DNA of 64,000 nt from Tillandsia leiboldiana (Eukaryota; Streptophyta; Magnoliopsida; Poales; Bromeliaceae). The stretch is taken from the NCBI GenBank assembly GCA_029204045.2, contig CM055071.1, positions 22,686,525-22,750,524 of the forward strand, written 5' to 3'. The translations under genes were made by a program, and so were the position numbers. The notes below the pieces were generated by a model. The model was not told the DNA's origin and did no database searches. It saw only the letters and a list, made by a program, of their open reading frames with translations. This document shows, in pieces, positions 1 through 10,890 of this stretch; position 1 is the first letter of the stretch, and every line of letters starts with the position of its first letter.

Positions 1-108
1 TGTAATCGTAAGATAGGGTGCTAGGGTTATAACCTTAGGGTTAACGTGGTTTCTTGTATCACAGCGGACAACGGCCAGGATCCGGCCACCGAGCGCTAAC
101 CATTCTCA

Positions 109-1098
109 ATGGACAGGATGGATCCCGCAGCCGCAGCCAACCGCTTACTCCGCAACCAGTTAGGCGACATAGCGGGGCAAATGTTAACTCTCACTTAGCG
201 CCTAGGCCTACTGACTCAAGATTTCGAGGGTGTCGACCGCACCCAGCGAGACGCCAGGGATGATGCCTATCGGGGAATGCCACCGCAGGGTTCCCCACTT
301 TTAACGAAGCGGTTATGTTGGCCCGGCGGGCAGAGCAAGAACTGGCCGAGACACGCGCTCGGCAGAGTTATCCCTATCCCAGTCCGGCGGAGGGACCCCT
401 TCCAGCAGGGCCCGACACTCAAACGCCCGAGGACAGAGGGGAACTTTGGAAAGGCGATGAGAGGAGAACCCAAACCGCAGAGGAAGCCGTGTCCCATATG
501 CAGTGGGGCGCATCAGGTGACAAAGTGTCCATGGAGACACGACCACTGCTACCGATGCGGCAGACCAGGACACGCACGCTACGAGTGCCCACGGAAACTG
601 GGCACCACCAGGCCTCCGGCACCGCGACCGGAGGGGACAGAGAATACTGCTACACCCGTTCCGCAAGGGGGGCCCCACCCCGGAGGGCCGAGGAGGAGGA
701 CGTCCAGAGAAAGCACGGAAGGACGAACCGACACCAGCGAGGGACGCGGAACCACCTCAGGGACCGTGCGTAATCTGCGAGGGTGCTCACCCGGTGGCGG
801 AATGTACGTGGAGGTTACCATTACTGCAATCAGTGCGGCTTACCGGACCACTCCAGTGCCTTCTGCCCTCAGAGGCCCACCCCCGCCGCCGCCGCGCCAC
901 CACAGCAGAAAGGACCAGAGAGTGCTGCGGCCCCCGTTCAGCCAAAGGTTTCGCCCGGCGACCAGCAATCCGCAGACTCCTCAGACGTTAAGTCCCTTCC
1001 CCAGCACGCCGTACGACGCTGGCCCAAGGGCTGTGGACGGACTCCCCGGGATACTACAGTGGAGGACGCGACATCCCAGACCTAGTAACGGCAGGTAA
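109..1098 (+). pseudogene. G1 gag remnant with zinc knuckles
   Basis: A gag remnant starts at the ATG at 109 and has an in-frame stop near 196. Two cysteine-rich knuckles follow each other at about 490-600: CPICSGAHQVTKC and CYRCGRPGHARYEC (the second is CX2CX4HX4C). A third knuckle, CNQCGLPDHSSAFC, lies near 810-860 in another frame, so at least one frameshift separates them. The roughly 200-residue Gag core seen in G5 is not recognisable, which suggests an internal deletion. A short stretch near 315-380, in yet another frame, is rich in Ala, Arg and Glu and may be displaced Gag sequence. It is not expected to make a working Gag. Confidence 0.7.
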
Positions 1099-1388
1099 TT
1101 TTGGTTTCTCTTTTCCCTCTTAGATTAGGAGCACCGGTTACACCTTAGCCTGCTACCCCTGTTAGACTCTCTCTCTCTCCCTCTCTCTAAAATCCTTAGG
1201 TATTAGGTGAAGCCTTCCCCGGCCGATGTACGCGGTCGGGCTTCGAAGCATAGGAGAATCTTGTGTACTCGGGGCCCGTTAAGGGCCATGCAAGGAATAA
1301 ATAGGCTCCACCCTATGCCTTGCAGCCAAGAACCCAATGGGCGGATAGGTAGTTTAGGGCCGCTCCCCAGATAAGGATCAGCGGTCCC
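1099..1388 (+). other. G1 gag-RT junction lacking protease
   Basis: In G5 this interval encodes the aspartic protease (LFDTGAS). Here I find no DTG/DSG motif in any forward frame. The stretch holds a CT-rich run (about 1165-1190) and no recognisable coding sequence. I read it as a deletion or replacement of the protease segment. Confidence 0.5.
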
Positions 1389-4296
1389 GTGGTAAGGGAA
1401 TTTCCGGACGTGTTTCCGGCGGAGCTCCCCGGAATGCCACCGGAACGAGAAGTCGACTTCCCTATTGAACTACTTCCCGGCACCAAACCCATCACCAAGG
1501 CACCGTACAGGATGGCCTTCGCGGAGTTGAAGGAACTCAAGGCACAGTTGGAGGACCTTTGGATAAGGGTTTCATCAGACCTAGCGCGTCACCCTGGGGC
1601 GTGCCCGTCCTGTTTGTGAGGAAGAAGGACGGAAGTCTCCGGTTGTGCATCGACTACCGGGAGATAAATAAGGTCACCGTTAAGAACAAGTACCCCCCTG
1701 CCAAGGATCGACGACCTCTTCGACCAACTACAGGGGGCGACGGTGTTTTCAAAGATTGACCTGCAGTCGGGCTATCATCAGGTCCAGGTCAAGGGGGAGG
1801 ACATCCCCAAAACGGCTTTCTGGACTCGCTACGACCATTACGAATTTACAGTAGTGCCGTTCGGGCTCACAAATGCCCCGGCAGTGTTCATGGACATGAT
1901 GAACAGGGTATTCAAACCCTTCCTGGACTTATTCGTGGTGGTCTTCATCGACGATATCCTCATCTACTCCCGTACAGACGAGGAACACGAAAAACATCTG
2001 CGCACAGTCCTCCAGACCCTACGGGAACAGAAACTCTACGCCAAACTCAAAAAGTGTGAGTTTTGGCTCCGTGAGGTCGACTTCTTGGGGCACGTAATCT
2101 CGGCGGCCGGAGTCGCAGTCGATCCGAAAAAGATGGATTCGGTGACGGACTGGCCCCAACCGACGACGGTGACGGAGATTCGAAGCTTCCTGGGATTAGC
2201 CGGGTACTACCGGCGCTTCGTGGAGGGTTTCTCCAAGATAGCCACCCCCTTAAACCGTTTGACTAGAAAGGGGGAAAAGTTCATCTGGACGGACAAATGT
2301 CAGAGGAGCTTCGAGGAGCTCAAGGATAGATTGGCGCGAGCCCCGATTCTCGCCCTGCCAGAACCAGGGGAGGATTATGAAGTGTATTGCGATGCGTCGC
2401 GAAACGGACTGGGTGGAGTACTCATGCAACGGGGAAAGGTTATAGCCTATGCGTCAAGGCAGCTCAAGGAATACGAGCGGAACTACCCCATGCACGATTT
2501 GGAACTCGCAGCGGTTGTGTTAGTCCTCAACCTTTGGAGACACTACCAGTATGGGGCACACTCCAATGTGTACTCAGATCAAAATAGTCTTAAGTACCTT
2601 TTCACCCAAAAGGAGTTAAATTTGCGACAAAGACGGTGGCTCGAGCTACTTAAGGATTACGATTTAACGATCCACTACCACCCGGGAAAGGCAAACGTGG
2701 TGGCCGACGCCCTGAGCCGCAAGGGGCAGGCCGAGGAGGCAGGGGTAAATGCCATCACCCAGCAAGATAGTCTGATTGCAGAATTTTCGCGATTAAGACT
2801 AGAAGTAGTACCGGCAGGTACAGTCGCACAACTTCTGACACTGGTGGTCAGACCTACCTTGCTTAACAGAATCCTCGAGGGGCAGTCGACTGATGACCAA
2901 CTCCAGCTGGTGCGAAGTAAAGTAACTGCCGACCAAGAAGGTGATTTCGCAGTAAACTCCGACGGCACAATACGATTTCCGGGACGAATCTGCGTGCCGG
3001 ATCTACGGAACTCAAAGAGGAAATCCTGCGGGAGGCGCATACTGCTCCATATGCAGCGCACCCCGGGGGAACGAAGATGTACAAGGACATCAAACAGACC
3101 TTCTGGTGGCCCAAAATGAAGGGAGACGTGACTCGGTTTGTGGCACACTGCCTGGTGTGCCAACGAGTGAAGGCCGAGCACCAGCGTCCGGCAGGAAAAT
3201 TGTAACCATTACCGGTGCCCGAGTGGAAGTGGGACATGATTACCATGGATTTTGTGACCGGGTTCCCGAGATCGTCACAGGGACACGATGCATATGGGTG
3301 ATTGTGGACCGTCTGACGAAATCGGCCCACTTTCTGCCCATACACACGACGTGGACGCGGGAACGACTGGCACAAACCTACATCAACGAGATAGTAAGAT
3401 TGCATGGGGTGCCGACATCCATCACGTCGGACAGGGACACGCGATTTGTGTCAAACTTTTGGCAGAGCCTGCAGCGAGCAATGGGAACCAAGTTGCACTT
3501 CAGTACGGCTTTTCACCCGTAGACCGATGGACACTCAGAGCGGGCGATACAAATTGTGGAGGACATGCTTCGAGCATGCGTTTTGGACTCGGGCGAAGGG
3601 TGGGCACGGTGTTTGCCCCTAGTGGAATTTGCCCACAATAACAGTTACCAGGCCAGCATTCAGATGGCACCATACGAGGCCCTGTACGGGCGCCGCTGTC
3701 GGTCTCCAATATGCTGGGACGACTTGGGTGAGCGTAAGTTTCTGGGCCCAGATTTGGTGGAGGAGACCGAAGCAAAGGTGCGATTGATTAGACAAAGGCT
3801 ACTGACCGCCCAGAGCAGACAGAAAAGCTACGCGGACAACAGGCGCCGAGACTTAGAGTTCATGGTGGGCGAGCATGCGTTACTCCGAGTTTCGCCCTCC
3901 AAGGGGAACCGACGCTTCAGCATAAAGGGAAAGTTAAGCCCGAGGTACGTAGGACCGTTTGAGATCCTAGAACGCGTAGGACCGGTGGCGTACCGATTAG
4001 CCCTGCCGCCGAACCTTGAACGAGTCCATAACGTGTTCCATGTCTCAATGCTCCGGAAGTACCTAGCTGATCCCTCTCATGCCTTGGTTGCCTCCACCAT
4101 CGAGTTACGAGAGGATTTAAGCGTCGAGGAGACGCCGGTGCGGATTTTGGCGAGAGAGGACAAGAAGTTGCGCAAACGAACAATCCCCTATGTAAAGGTC
4201 CAGTGGAGCAACCATGAAGAGCGCGAGGCGACTTGGGAACTGGAATCGAAGATGAGAGAATGTTTTCCAGAATTGATTAGTGGGGTTTGTACTTAA
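1389..4296 (+). pseudogene. G1 pol remnant: RT, RNase H, integrase, chromodomain-like tail
   Basis: Reverse transcriptase starts at about 1389 (FPDVFPAELPGMPPERE) and shifts frame near 1555 and 1740. It keeps the catalytic VFIDDILIYSR near 1945. RNase H follows (YCDASRNGLGG near 2385, then DLELAAVV). A linker leads into integrase. Near 3000-3110 the frame breaks again in the zinc-binding part (HCLVCQRVKA). The integrase core keeps MDFVTGFP and SDRDTRF, but a TAG at 3520-3522 interrupts the HP-TDG motif. The C-terminal part, 3556-4296, is open and ends in a chromodomain-like segment (IPYVKVQWSNHEEREATWE). This places it with chromoviruses, near the Tekay/Del group. It is clearly dead: at least three frameshifts and one stop. 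Confidence 0.88.
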
Positions 4297-4708
4297 GTTT
4301 CGGGATGAAACTTTTTATAAAGTGTGAGTGGTGTAGTGATCCGGCCCTTAGGGGCATTTTTGACTCACATCTAATCCTTTTAAGCCCTTAAGAGGAATAA
4401 AATTATTTAATTATTAAAAGTTGGCCAGGGTGAGGTGCTGGTATTTTTCTGCGATAGAGCGCGGAAAATGACGGCCAACGGTGCGATCGGATCTGAAATC
4501 CGATGTCAGGATCTCCCGGAACGGAATTATTAGTGATACGGTGATTAGTCATGCATCGGAATCCGTGCGAAATATCTTGCACCCGTTGGAGATAAGGTGG
4601 GTTATCTCGTAGGGATAATTAATTAATTAATTAATTATCCGATGACAGAAAATAGAATTTCCTTACGTACGAATTAAAGAGGAAATTAATTAAAGATAGA
4701 ATACGAGC

Positions 4709-4716
4709 TATATAAG
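4709..4716 (+). promoter_or_regulatory. Candidate TATA box of G1 LTR
   Basis: TATATAAG lies about 380 bp inside the LTR and is followed by a purine-rich leader. It would place the RNA start near 4740, upstream of the GC-rich minisatellite, which would then be transcribed. Confidence 0.5.
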
Positions 4717-5106
4717 GGATCCCGATTATCGGAAAGAAAAGAAAAGAAAAATAAAACCCTAACCGGTGAGGAGAGAAAGAAAGAGAAAAAAAAAGGAAAA
4801 GACGGAACCCTAGCCGGAAGAAAGGGAAAGGAGAAAGAGAAGGAGCCCGATCTTCCCGGACATCGAACCGAAGGCAAGAACGCGACCGGACAACCTTCCC
4901 GTCGATCTTCGGTTAGTAAAATAATTGTTATAAATTATTTGGGATTTTTCCGTCATCCTTTTTGTTTGAGTTCTTGGGTTTCTCCGTCGTATCCGTCACC
5001 GTCGCCGTCATCGTCGTCATGCTAGGGCAGGGAACGGACGGCGGAGGCGCGCGGTGCCGCTAGGGCATCGCGCGGAGGAGAGTCGCGGACGGCCGATCGC
5101 CGCCGC

Positions 5107-5420
5107 AAGCGGCGATGGGACCGCGCGGGCGCCGCGCGGGCTCCTCGCGGGTCGTACCCGCGCGGGCGCCGCGCGGCCACCGCGCGGGCGGCACCCGCGC
5201 AGACCCGCAACCGCGCTGGCACCGCGCGGCTACCGCGCGGGCGGCACCCGCGCGGACCCGCAACCGCGCGGGCACCGCGCGGACGCCGCGCGGCTGCCGC
5301 GCGGGCGGCACCCACGCGGACCCGCAACCGCGCGGGCGCCGCGCGGGCAACCCCGCGCGTGGGCGCCGTTCGGGGCCGCACCCGCACGGGCATCGCGCGG
5401 CCGCCGCACGGGCAGCACCC
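5107..5420 (+). repeat. CpG-dense minisatellite in G1 LTR
   Basis: Imperfect units of about 50-65 bp are built around GCGCGGGCGGCACCCGCG, then GACCCGCAACCGCGC and GGCACCGCGCGG. About three units can be recognised, with shorter GCCGCGCGGGC sub-repeats between them. The tract is almost entirely G and C with a CpG every few bases. That is unusual for a decayed plant retrotransposon, where methylated CpGs normally turn to TpG/CpA. Confidence 0.75.
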
Positions 5421-6079
5421 GCGCGAGGGGCCGCCCGCGGAGACACGCCGCGCGGTTCCGAACCGCGCGGGGCTCCGACGGACGGCGACGGCGGCGCGGG
5501 ACTCCGGTTCTCGTCAACCCGGACGGTGTTGGACTTTTCCGTCGAAAAGAGTAAATTGGGTCTTTTGTTTTGGGATGTTAGTACACGTTTTTGACTATAG
5601 TTATCCTTGCGGACTTTCTTTAGGTCCAGGTGCGCAGCAGGGGTGCGCGAAGGATTCAGGTGTTCCGATTTCTCTTCAACTAGGTGGGTACGGTTGTTGT
5701 AAGTGCAACAAGTGCAGTAAGTGCATCTATCATCATTTAAAATGCTCTTAATTTGTCTAACAAAGTAGATGGATAGTTTAACCTTTCGCATAATTGTATT
5801 TTATCTAACAATTGAAGCGGCTGCGGTCGCGGTGCTCACTACACGTCGATCTCGGCAAATCCGTTTCGGATGCTGCACGTACACAGGCGGATTGGCCTCC
5901 GCATGGGTGGACTTTTCCGGAGAAGTTGTCTTTTTGACCCGTGTACCTCACAAAGGGGTGGGAGCCGTGAGGACCTCTTCGCGCCTGCTACAAATAGCAC
6001 ACCAGCACCGTGAAGAGGTTAAAAGCATCAAAAAGGTGTTTGCGCACGAGGGGAGACTTTAGTCTCTCCGACAGGTACT

Positions 6080-6135
6080 CTGGGGTTGGTGCCCAACTTA
6101 ATTGATAAATCTGGAGTTGGTGCCCAGCTTAATTA
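6080..6135 (+). repeat. 31-bp tandem duplication in G1 LTR
   Basis: Two copies of CTGGGGTTGGTGCCCAACTT and its continuation start at 6080 and 6111, the second incomplete and slightly diverged. TTGGTGCCCA in each copy is close to self-complementary. Confidence 0.7.
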
Positions 6136-6851
6136 TGTACAGGGTTTTAGCGAAAGGTTCCGGTGTAATCGGTTTGCTCCTTATTCTCTTTTGATACTTA
6201 GACATCTACTTTGTTTGTCACTGACTTTACCCACTCCGTGACAGGTGTTACCAGGTGCGTTAGCCGGGAGGGCGGTGAGACTGCGTCGCGAGGACCGTAG
6301 TCAGGATACTTGGGTTTTTATCTCGTTTTCCGTGTACTTTAAATAATCAATTTGCTTGTGGATCATATTAGTCATGGACATGTATGAGTTAGCGCTGTGG
6401 ATGAGGTGTACTTTTATACTTTGATACTTTTAGTGATGTTTTCATACGCGGCGCGTTTTCATGATAAACTAAATGATTTCGAAAATGTTTTCTCAAAACG
6501 AAGTGCCGTGTGGGCACGGGTTTTGCAACCGCTGGTTTTATCCTTTCCAAACGTTGATGCCGCTTTAATAACAAGGTGTCGAGTGGACACCGGTCTTTTA
6601 ACACATCAGCTAAATTACTGTACTCTGTTTGACGATGTATGTCTATTGTATGGTTGATGGTCGATGTATGATGTTGTAAATGAGACGCCGTGCATATACA
6701 AAGGAGACTCTGTCCGTGGGCACAGAGAATTTGTGTATGTGGCGGTCTGGCACGCACCGGGGATGAGGTTTAAGTTACCTTGTTAAGAAAAAGAAAATAA
6801 TACACGCAGTTTTCCGCTTTGATAGACTCAAAAACCCCCGGGGGCGTGACA

Positions 6852-7443
6852 TCACCGTGCACCCGGGCCCAAGTTCCGTGGACCGCGCCTGCTGCGCCGG
6901 CCAACAGGAAAGCGCCACGTGGCCCGCTCCCGGCGCACGCCCTCCGCGGTGGATCGCGCACCTGCCCGCGCCCTCAGCGCCTGCCCGCGGCCGCTAGCTG
7001 CCTGCCCGAGCGCCTTCCGCCGCCTTCCGCCGCTGCCCGCCGCCGCCGGCGATCGCCGGAAACACTATTTCGTCGGTGAACAGTAAAAATCACTGTAGCA
7101 AGCTCCAAAAAATACAAGTAAATAGCCCATCTTGACCGTTTTCGCGCGCTGAGTCCAAATCCGGCGTCCATTTTGCCAAATTCCAATCCTATAAATTGCC
7201 GGGGGCTCCCGAAAAGGTATTTTTAATCCGAATTTCACGCTGAGCCTAAATTTGACATCCATTCTGCGCGTAAACCCCTCTAAACATCCGACGGGGTCCC
7301 CTGATTACCCACGTGATCAATTTTAAGCCCCGAGTCCATTACTTGTGTCGAAATTGGCGCACGAACACCGCCGACATGCCACGTAGGCTTCCAGAAGCTG
7401 CTGGTCACACTGTAGAAGCCCTGCAAAGATCCGGGTCACCACA
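6852..7443 (-). repeat. G2 3' LTR, truncated by G1
   Basis: These 592 bp match 12379-12971 of the G2 5' LTR with a few differences. The match stops exactly where the G1 LTR ends, so this is the part of the 3' LTR lying on one side of the G1 insertion. Confidence 0.9.
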
Positions 7444-7461
7444 TCCTCCCCCACTAAAAGA
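7444..7461 (-). other. G2 polypurine tract
   Basis: On the minus strand CTTTTAGTGGGGGAGGAT directly precedes the LTR start TGTGGTGACC. It is the plus-strand primer site and matches the tracts of G5 and G3. Confidence 0.85.
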
Positions 7462-10400
7462 AAGTTTCGTCCTCGAAACTAAAGCAACTCCCAATGAGTC
7501 TCAGAAACCAGGGGTCAATACTCAACACCGCCGTCTCCAGCTCCCAAGTCACCTATCACTCCCCGTGATTACTCCTCAGCAACGACAACAACAACAACCA
7601 GTACGGCATAGCCCGATTGCGCAATTCCCTCACCTCGCGAGCCGGAATTCGCAACGGGCGTCCCTCGTACTCAAAACTCTCGCAGGGCTCAAAAGAAGCG
7701 AGTCAATCACGGGCGAGAGGTCCAAAACATAACACTCCTGAGCTGAGACGCAGAAAAACCTCAGGGACTCCAACAAAAGATCGGGGGAGAAGAACGAACA
7801 GCCAGTGCAACAAGCACTAAAATCACCACCAAGAGCCAACTCAACCAAAACGACCCGAAACCCATCCACACAAACACCTGCACAGAAAAGGGGCCCTAAC
7901 AAGCAGGGGTTCACACTCGGTCGTCCTCAAAACTCAAGCACCCAAGTGGATTGCTCAGCCGCAGCCTCACATCAAAAGGGATCCTCTGGGACACAAACTC
8001 AAACCCTGTACACCAGAATGGCCCCACACAGCACCAGCTGAAGAATCGAAAAACTCAACCCCAAAAGCTCTTAAGCTCCAGGTATCCGCCACCACAGTGG
8101 CCCTGTCGGGGTGATACTGGATGCTCAACAAAATCCAATGGTAGCTCTACAGCCACTATGGGAGGTATCACTATAACTCGCAAATCCATCTCCCACCACT
8201 GGCTAGGTTAAAATCGGTGCTGGTACCAATCTCATCATCCGCTCGTCAAGCTCTGCTGGCACTATCCGGTCCAAAAGCTCCTCACCCCAACAATAACCGT
8301 CGATCTCAGCCAGTCTTAAATAGCATCCATTTTGGCCGGATTTCCACCGCCGCCCCTACGGCTAGAATATGTAATCCAGGAAGATGTGCTCTCAAAGCTA
8401 AACTCGTACCACAACAACTTGGCACAAAGCTTCTTCCCCACAGACCTTATCGCATCATCTACAAATGCTTCACAAACTCTAAATCACTCGGGGAGGGGGT
8501 AAAAACCAAAATATCCCCGGAGAATGCCGCTATCAAACCGATCAAGCCCAACTGAAACACAGACTTCTTCAATCTTAACGGCAACAGGGCATTAGTCATT
8601 CCATTGGCTTCACTATACTCATAATGCCCCTATCGTGTCCTGAACACAATCTAGACAAAGTCCTCAGCTGAAATTCCAAATTGGTGCAGGCATCATACAA
8701 TAACTGCCGAAATATAGCTCCATCAAAAGATTCTAAATAATACCTGGACCTGCCTGGCTCCAATCCCAAAGGGCTCTCACCGTCGTGTATCAACGACGCG
8801 GCACTAGGTCAAACAAACCCTCTATCCATCAAATCCACGCACCCATGACATCAACTCCCGCCACTCTAAAGGCGATATCCAATGAGGTGCTACAAAAGTT
8901 GGCGCGGTTTCCAGAACCACGTCAATCGCAATCTTAATCTCCCTATCTGGCGGCATAATCATCGGCTCAGATGGACTCACACCCGGGATCTCACGAGCAA
9001 TAGGGATATCCTTAAGTCCCGCTGCCGCCGTAGGCACCCCTCACACTGTCGCTGTAACCTGTGTGCTCTAACAGTCTCAACAAACAAGCCTTCTATTATC
9101 TGCCTCGCAGAAAATCAAAGTCCTTTCTCTCAGCAGTCAAACATTCTGTGGCACTATGCCGACCGATCCCAAGCACTGGGTCAAAACACTGAACTGCCAC
9201 AAATACCAATAAGTATGCCGGCATAACTCACGGCCTCTGCTGCACTGGACATGATCCACAAGCCTCCCCCACCTGCACAATGCCAACAGTAACCTGTACC
9301 TCAAGTGCATGTGGTAACGACTCTACCTCTAGTCCATGCAGGAATGCAACACGTCCTAACTCCGACTGCTGTGATGAAATCACCCCTACGACAACTCAAT
9401 CCACTACCGTGGCGCCTTCCAACCGGGCGGCACAGATTCATCCACTCGATGCAAGTGGTCGTCGCTCAGCCTGCCAAAATATCTAGACCAATCACAAATG
9501 GAGCACGACCTCTGTCCATGCTCACACTGAGGTGACGAATGTGGTCTCTCGCAGACAGCCAATCCAAGCTACCGCTGCGCCACTCTGATAAAAGGGCTGA
9601 TGCCGTCATCGAGGTCCACCCAACCTCTGACGTCTCAGAAATCTACCTGGATATCATCGCCATACGACCAAGCACAATTGATTCATACAATTCCTTATAC
9701 AATTATACTAAGCTCACCCCTCAATCACATATATTGCACCCCAAACATGCCAGTTATCAATCACACAGGGTAACATCCCCTTTGGGTAAGCTTTACATAA
9801 TCCATCCACAAGGATATCCACCATCCTGGAAGGGAAAACGAAAATGTCTCTGCCGGCCGATCTATCCTCCATCATCTGGCATCATACGCCTCTATTCAGA
9901 ACTTGCCTCTGGCAGCAGATCCCCATCCAAAAGAACTGCAGCGCCAGCTCCATAAACACTGCCTCCACCATCGAAGCACCCCAAAATCCAAAACCTGCAA
10001 AGAGGGTCCGAATAAACGGAAAGGTATCCTGGCGCAATCCACTCTCAGCCACGCATATCCTATGCGCCTCATCCCTCAAATCATAGAGCGCGCAGTTCGA
10101 CAACTGCGTAAACCCTTTGACACCAGGAGGCTGCCAAATAGTCTCTCCATCACCACCAACCACGATTCTACCCCAAGAGGCTCCAAACTTAATACTATGA
10201 ATCGGGGTGGTTCACCTGCCGAAACTGGCTCAACTGATCATTGGTGTCCCATAGCTCATCAGCTGTCAATTATCCACCCTGCCTCGGCGCCTCGGCACTA
10301 AACATTGGCGCGAAGGGGGCTACGCACTCCATCGGTACCATAGAAATCCCCGCCCCTGAGGATACTGCAACCGGGTGGTCTCAGAAGGAAGCACTGTCGA

Positions 10401-10868
10401 GCTGCCCGCTGCTCCAAATACTGTGTCACAAAAATCAGATGCTCACTCACACTGCCGCAGATAAGCCTCTGACAATCCTGTCATCTGGGTCCGGAGCTCT
10501 CTGACTCCAATCTGGTATCCGGCCCGAAACAACTAGCTCAGACCCAACTGCTGCACCAAAGTGCACCCGGGTCAGGGCCCAAAGTCGGGGAGACACCGCT
10601 CGCCACGACAAATCGCAAATCAGCACACCCCAAACACTCGACCTAATCTAGCGAAAGTCAAAGACATCCCTCTATTTCTGAAACCTTATGTTGTCTGCAG
10701 CCAACATAACTGTCCCACAGAAATAGAATATGTCGATCCCTCTTCACTCACAGGAAGAGTCAAACAAATAAATCGCCGACTTTCGCAAAATGTCGAGTCC
10801 CTCGCGCCCTATCATCCTAGGGTCCGCCGAAAGCCTAGGGTTTCCTAAGTCCCAACTGACCTACCCCT
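7462..10868 (-). pseudogene. G2 degenerate gag-pol interior
   Basis: Coding traces run from right to left. Near 9970-10160 there is a Gag-like stretch (FTQLSNCALYDLRDEAHRI) that aligns with the G5 Gag segment FSRLLSCVPYVARDGPHQV. Near 8822-9037 lies the start of RT (MPPDREIKIAIDVV, against MPPDREIEFLIDVV in G5). At 8596-8793 is an RT trace (SFDGAIFRQLLYDA). Near 7630-7700 the pre-chromodomain stretch can still be followed (in G5: REVRELRSRAIPY). There is no long open frame. The leader after the primer site matches that of G5 closely. The same disruptive changes occur in G3, so the interior was probably already non-coding when the family spread. Confidence 0.75.
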
Positions 10869-10870
10869 AA

Positions 10871-10882
10871 GCTCTGATACCA
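10871..10882 (-). other. G2 primer binding site (initiator Met tRNA)
   Basis: The minus strand reads TGGTATCAGAGC, complementary to the 3' end of plant initiator-Met tRNA. It lies eight bases after the 5' LTR end. Confidence 0.9.
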
Positions 10883-10890
10883 ACCTAATC

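Larger units (their letters stand above)
1..6851 (+). mobile_element. G1: degraded Ty3/gypsy chromovirus, 3' part
   Basis: This is a Ty3/gypsy element whose left LTR lies outside the window. Its order is gag remnant, reverse transcriptase, RNase H, integrase, chromodomain-like tail, then a 3' LTR, which is typical of chromoviruses. The LTR ends in GGGGCGTGACA at 6851, the same terminus as the other gypsy LTRs here. The next bases, TCACC (6852-6856), continue a truncated G2 LTR. The intact G2 LTR reads through this point at 12379-12383. G1 therefore inserted into the G2 3' LTR, and TCACC should be its target duplication. The other half of that LTR should lie left of the window. The coding region has frameshifts and stops and lacks a protease. 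Confidence 0.88.
4332..6851 (+). repeat. G1 3' LTR (about 2.5 kb)
   Basis: The LTR starts TGTAGTGATCCGG after a weak purine tract (4318-4331) and ends GGGGCGTGACA at 6851. The start matches the TGTGATGATCC and TGTGGTGACCC starts of the related LTRs. It holds an (AATT)5 microsatellite at 4617-4636, a TATA box near 4709, a very GC-rich minisatellite around 5107-5420 and a 31-bp tandem repeat at 6080-6135. Long reading frames through the GC-rich part are a composition effect. No second copy is in the window, so its age cannot be judged. Confidence 0.82.

Noticed and set aside
20..46. Telomere-like TAGGGTTATAACCTTAGGGTT
   Set aside because: Only two imperfect, inverted units and no array. It lies in the G1 leader next to gag.
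5022..5554. Long Arg/Ala-rich reading frames on both strands in the GC-rich stretch
   Set aside because: Overlapping frames are open on both strands because the repeat lacks A/T-rich stop codons. There is no domain, and the stretch lies inside an LTR.
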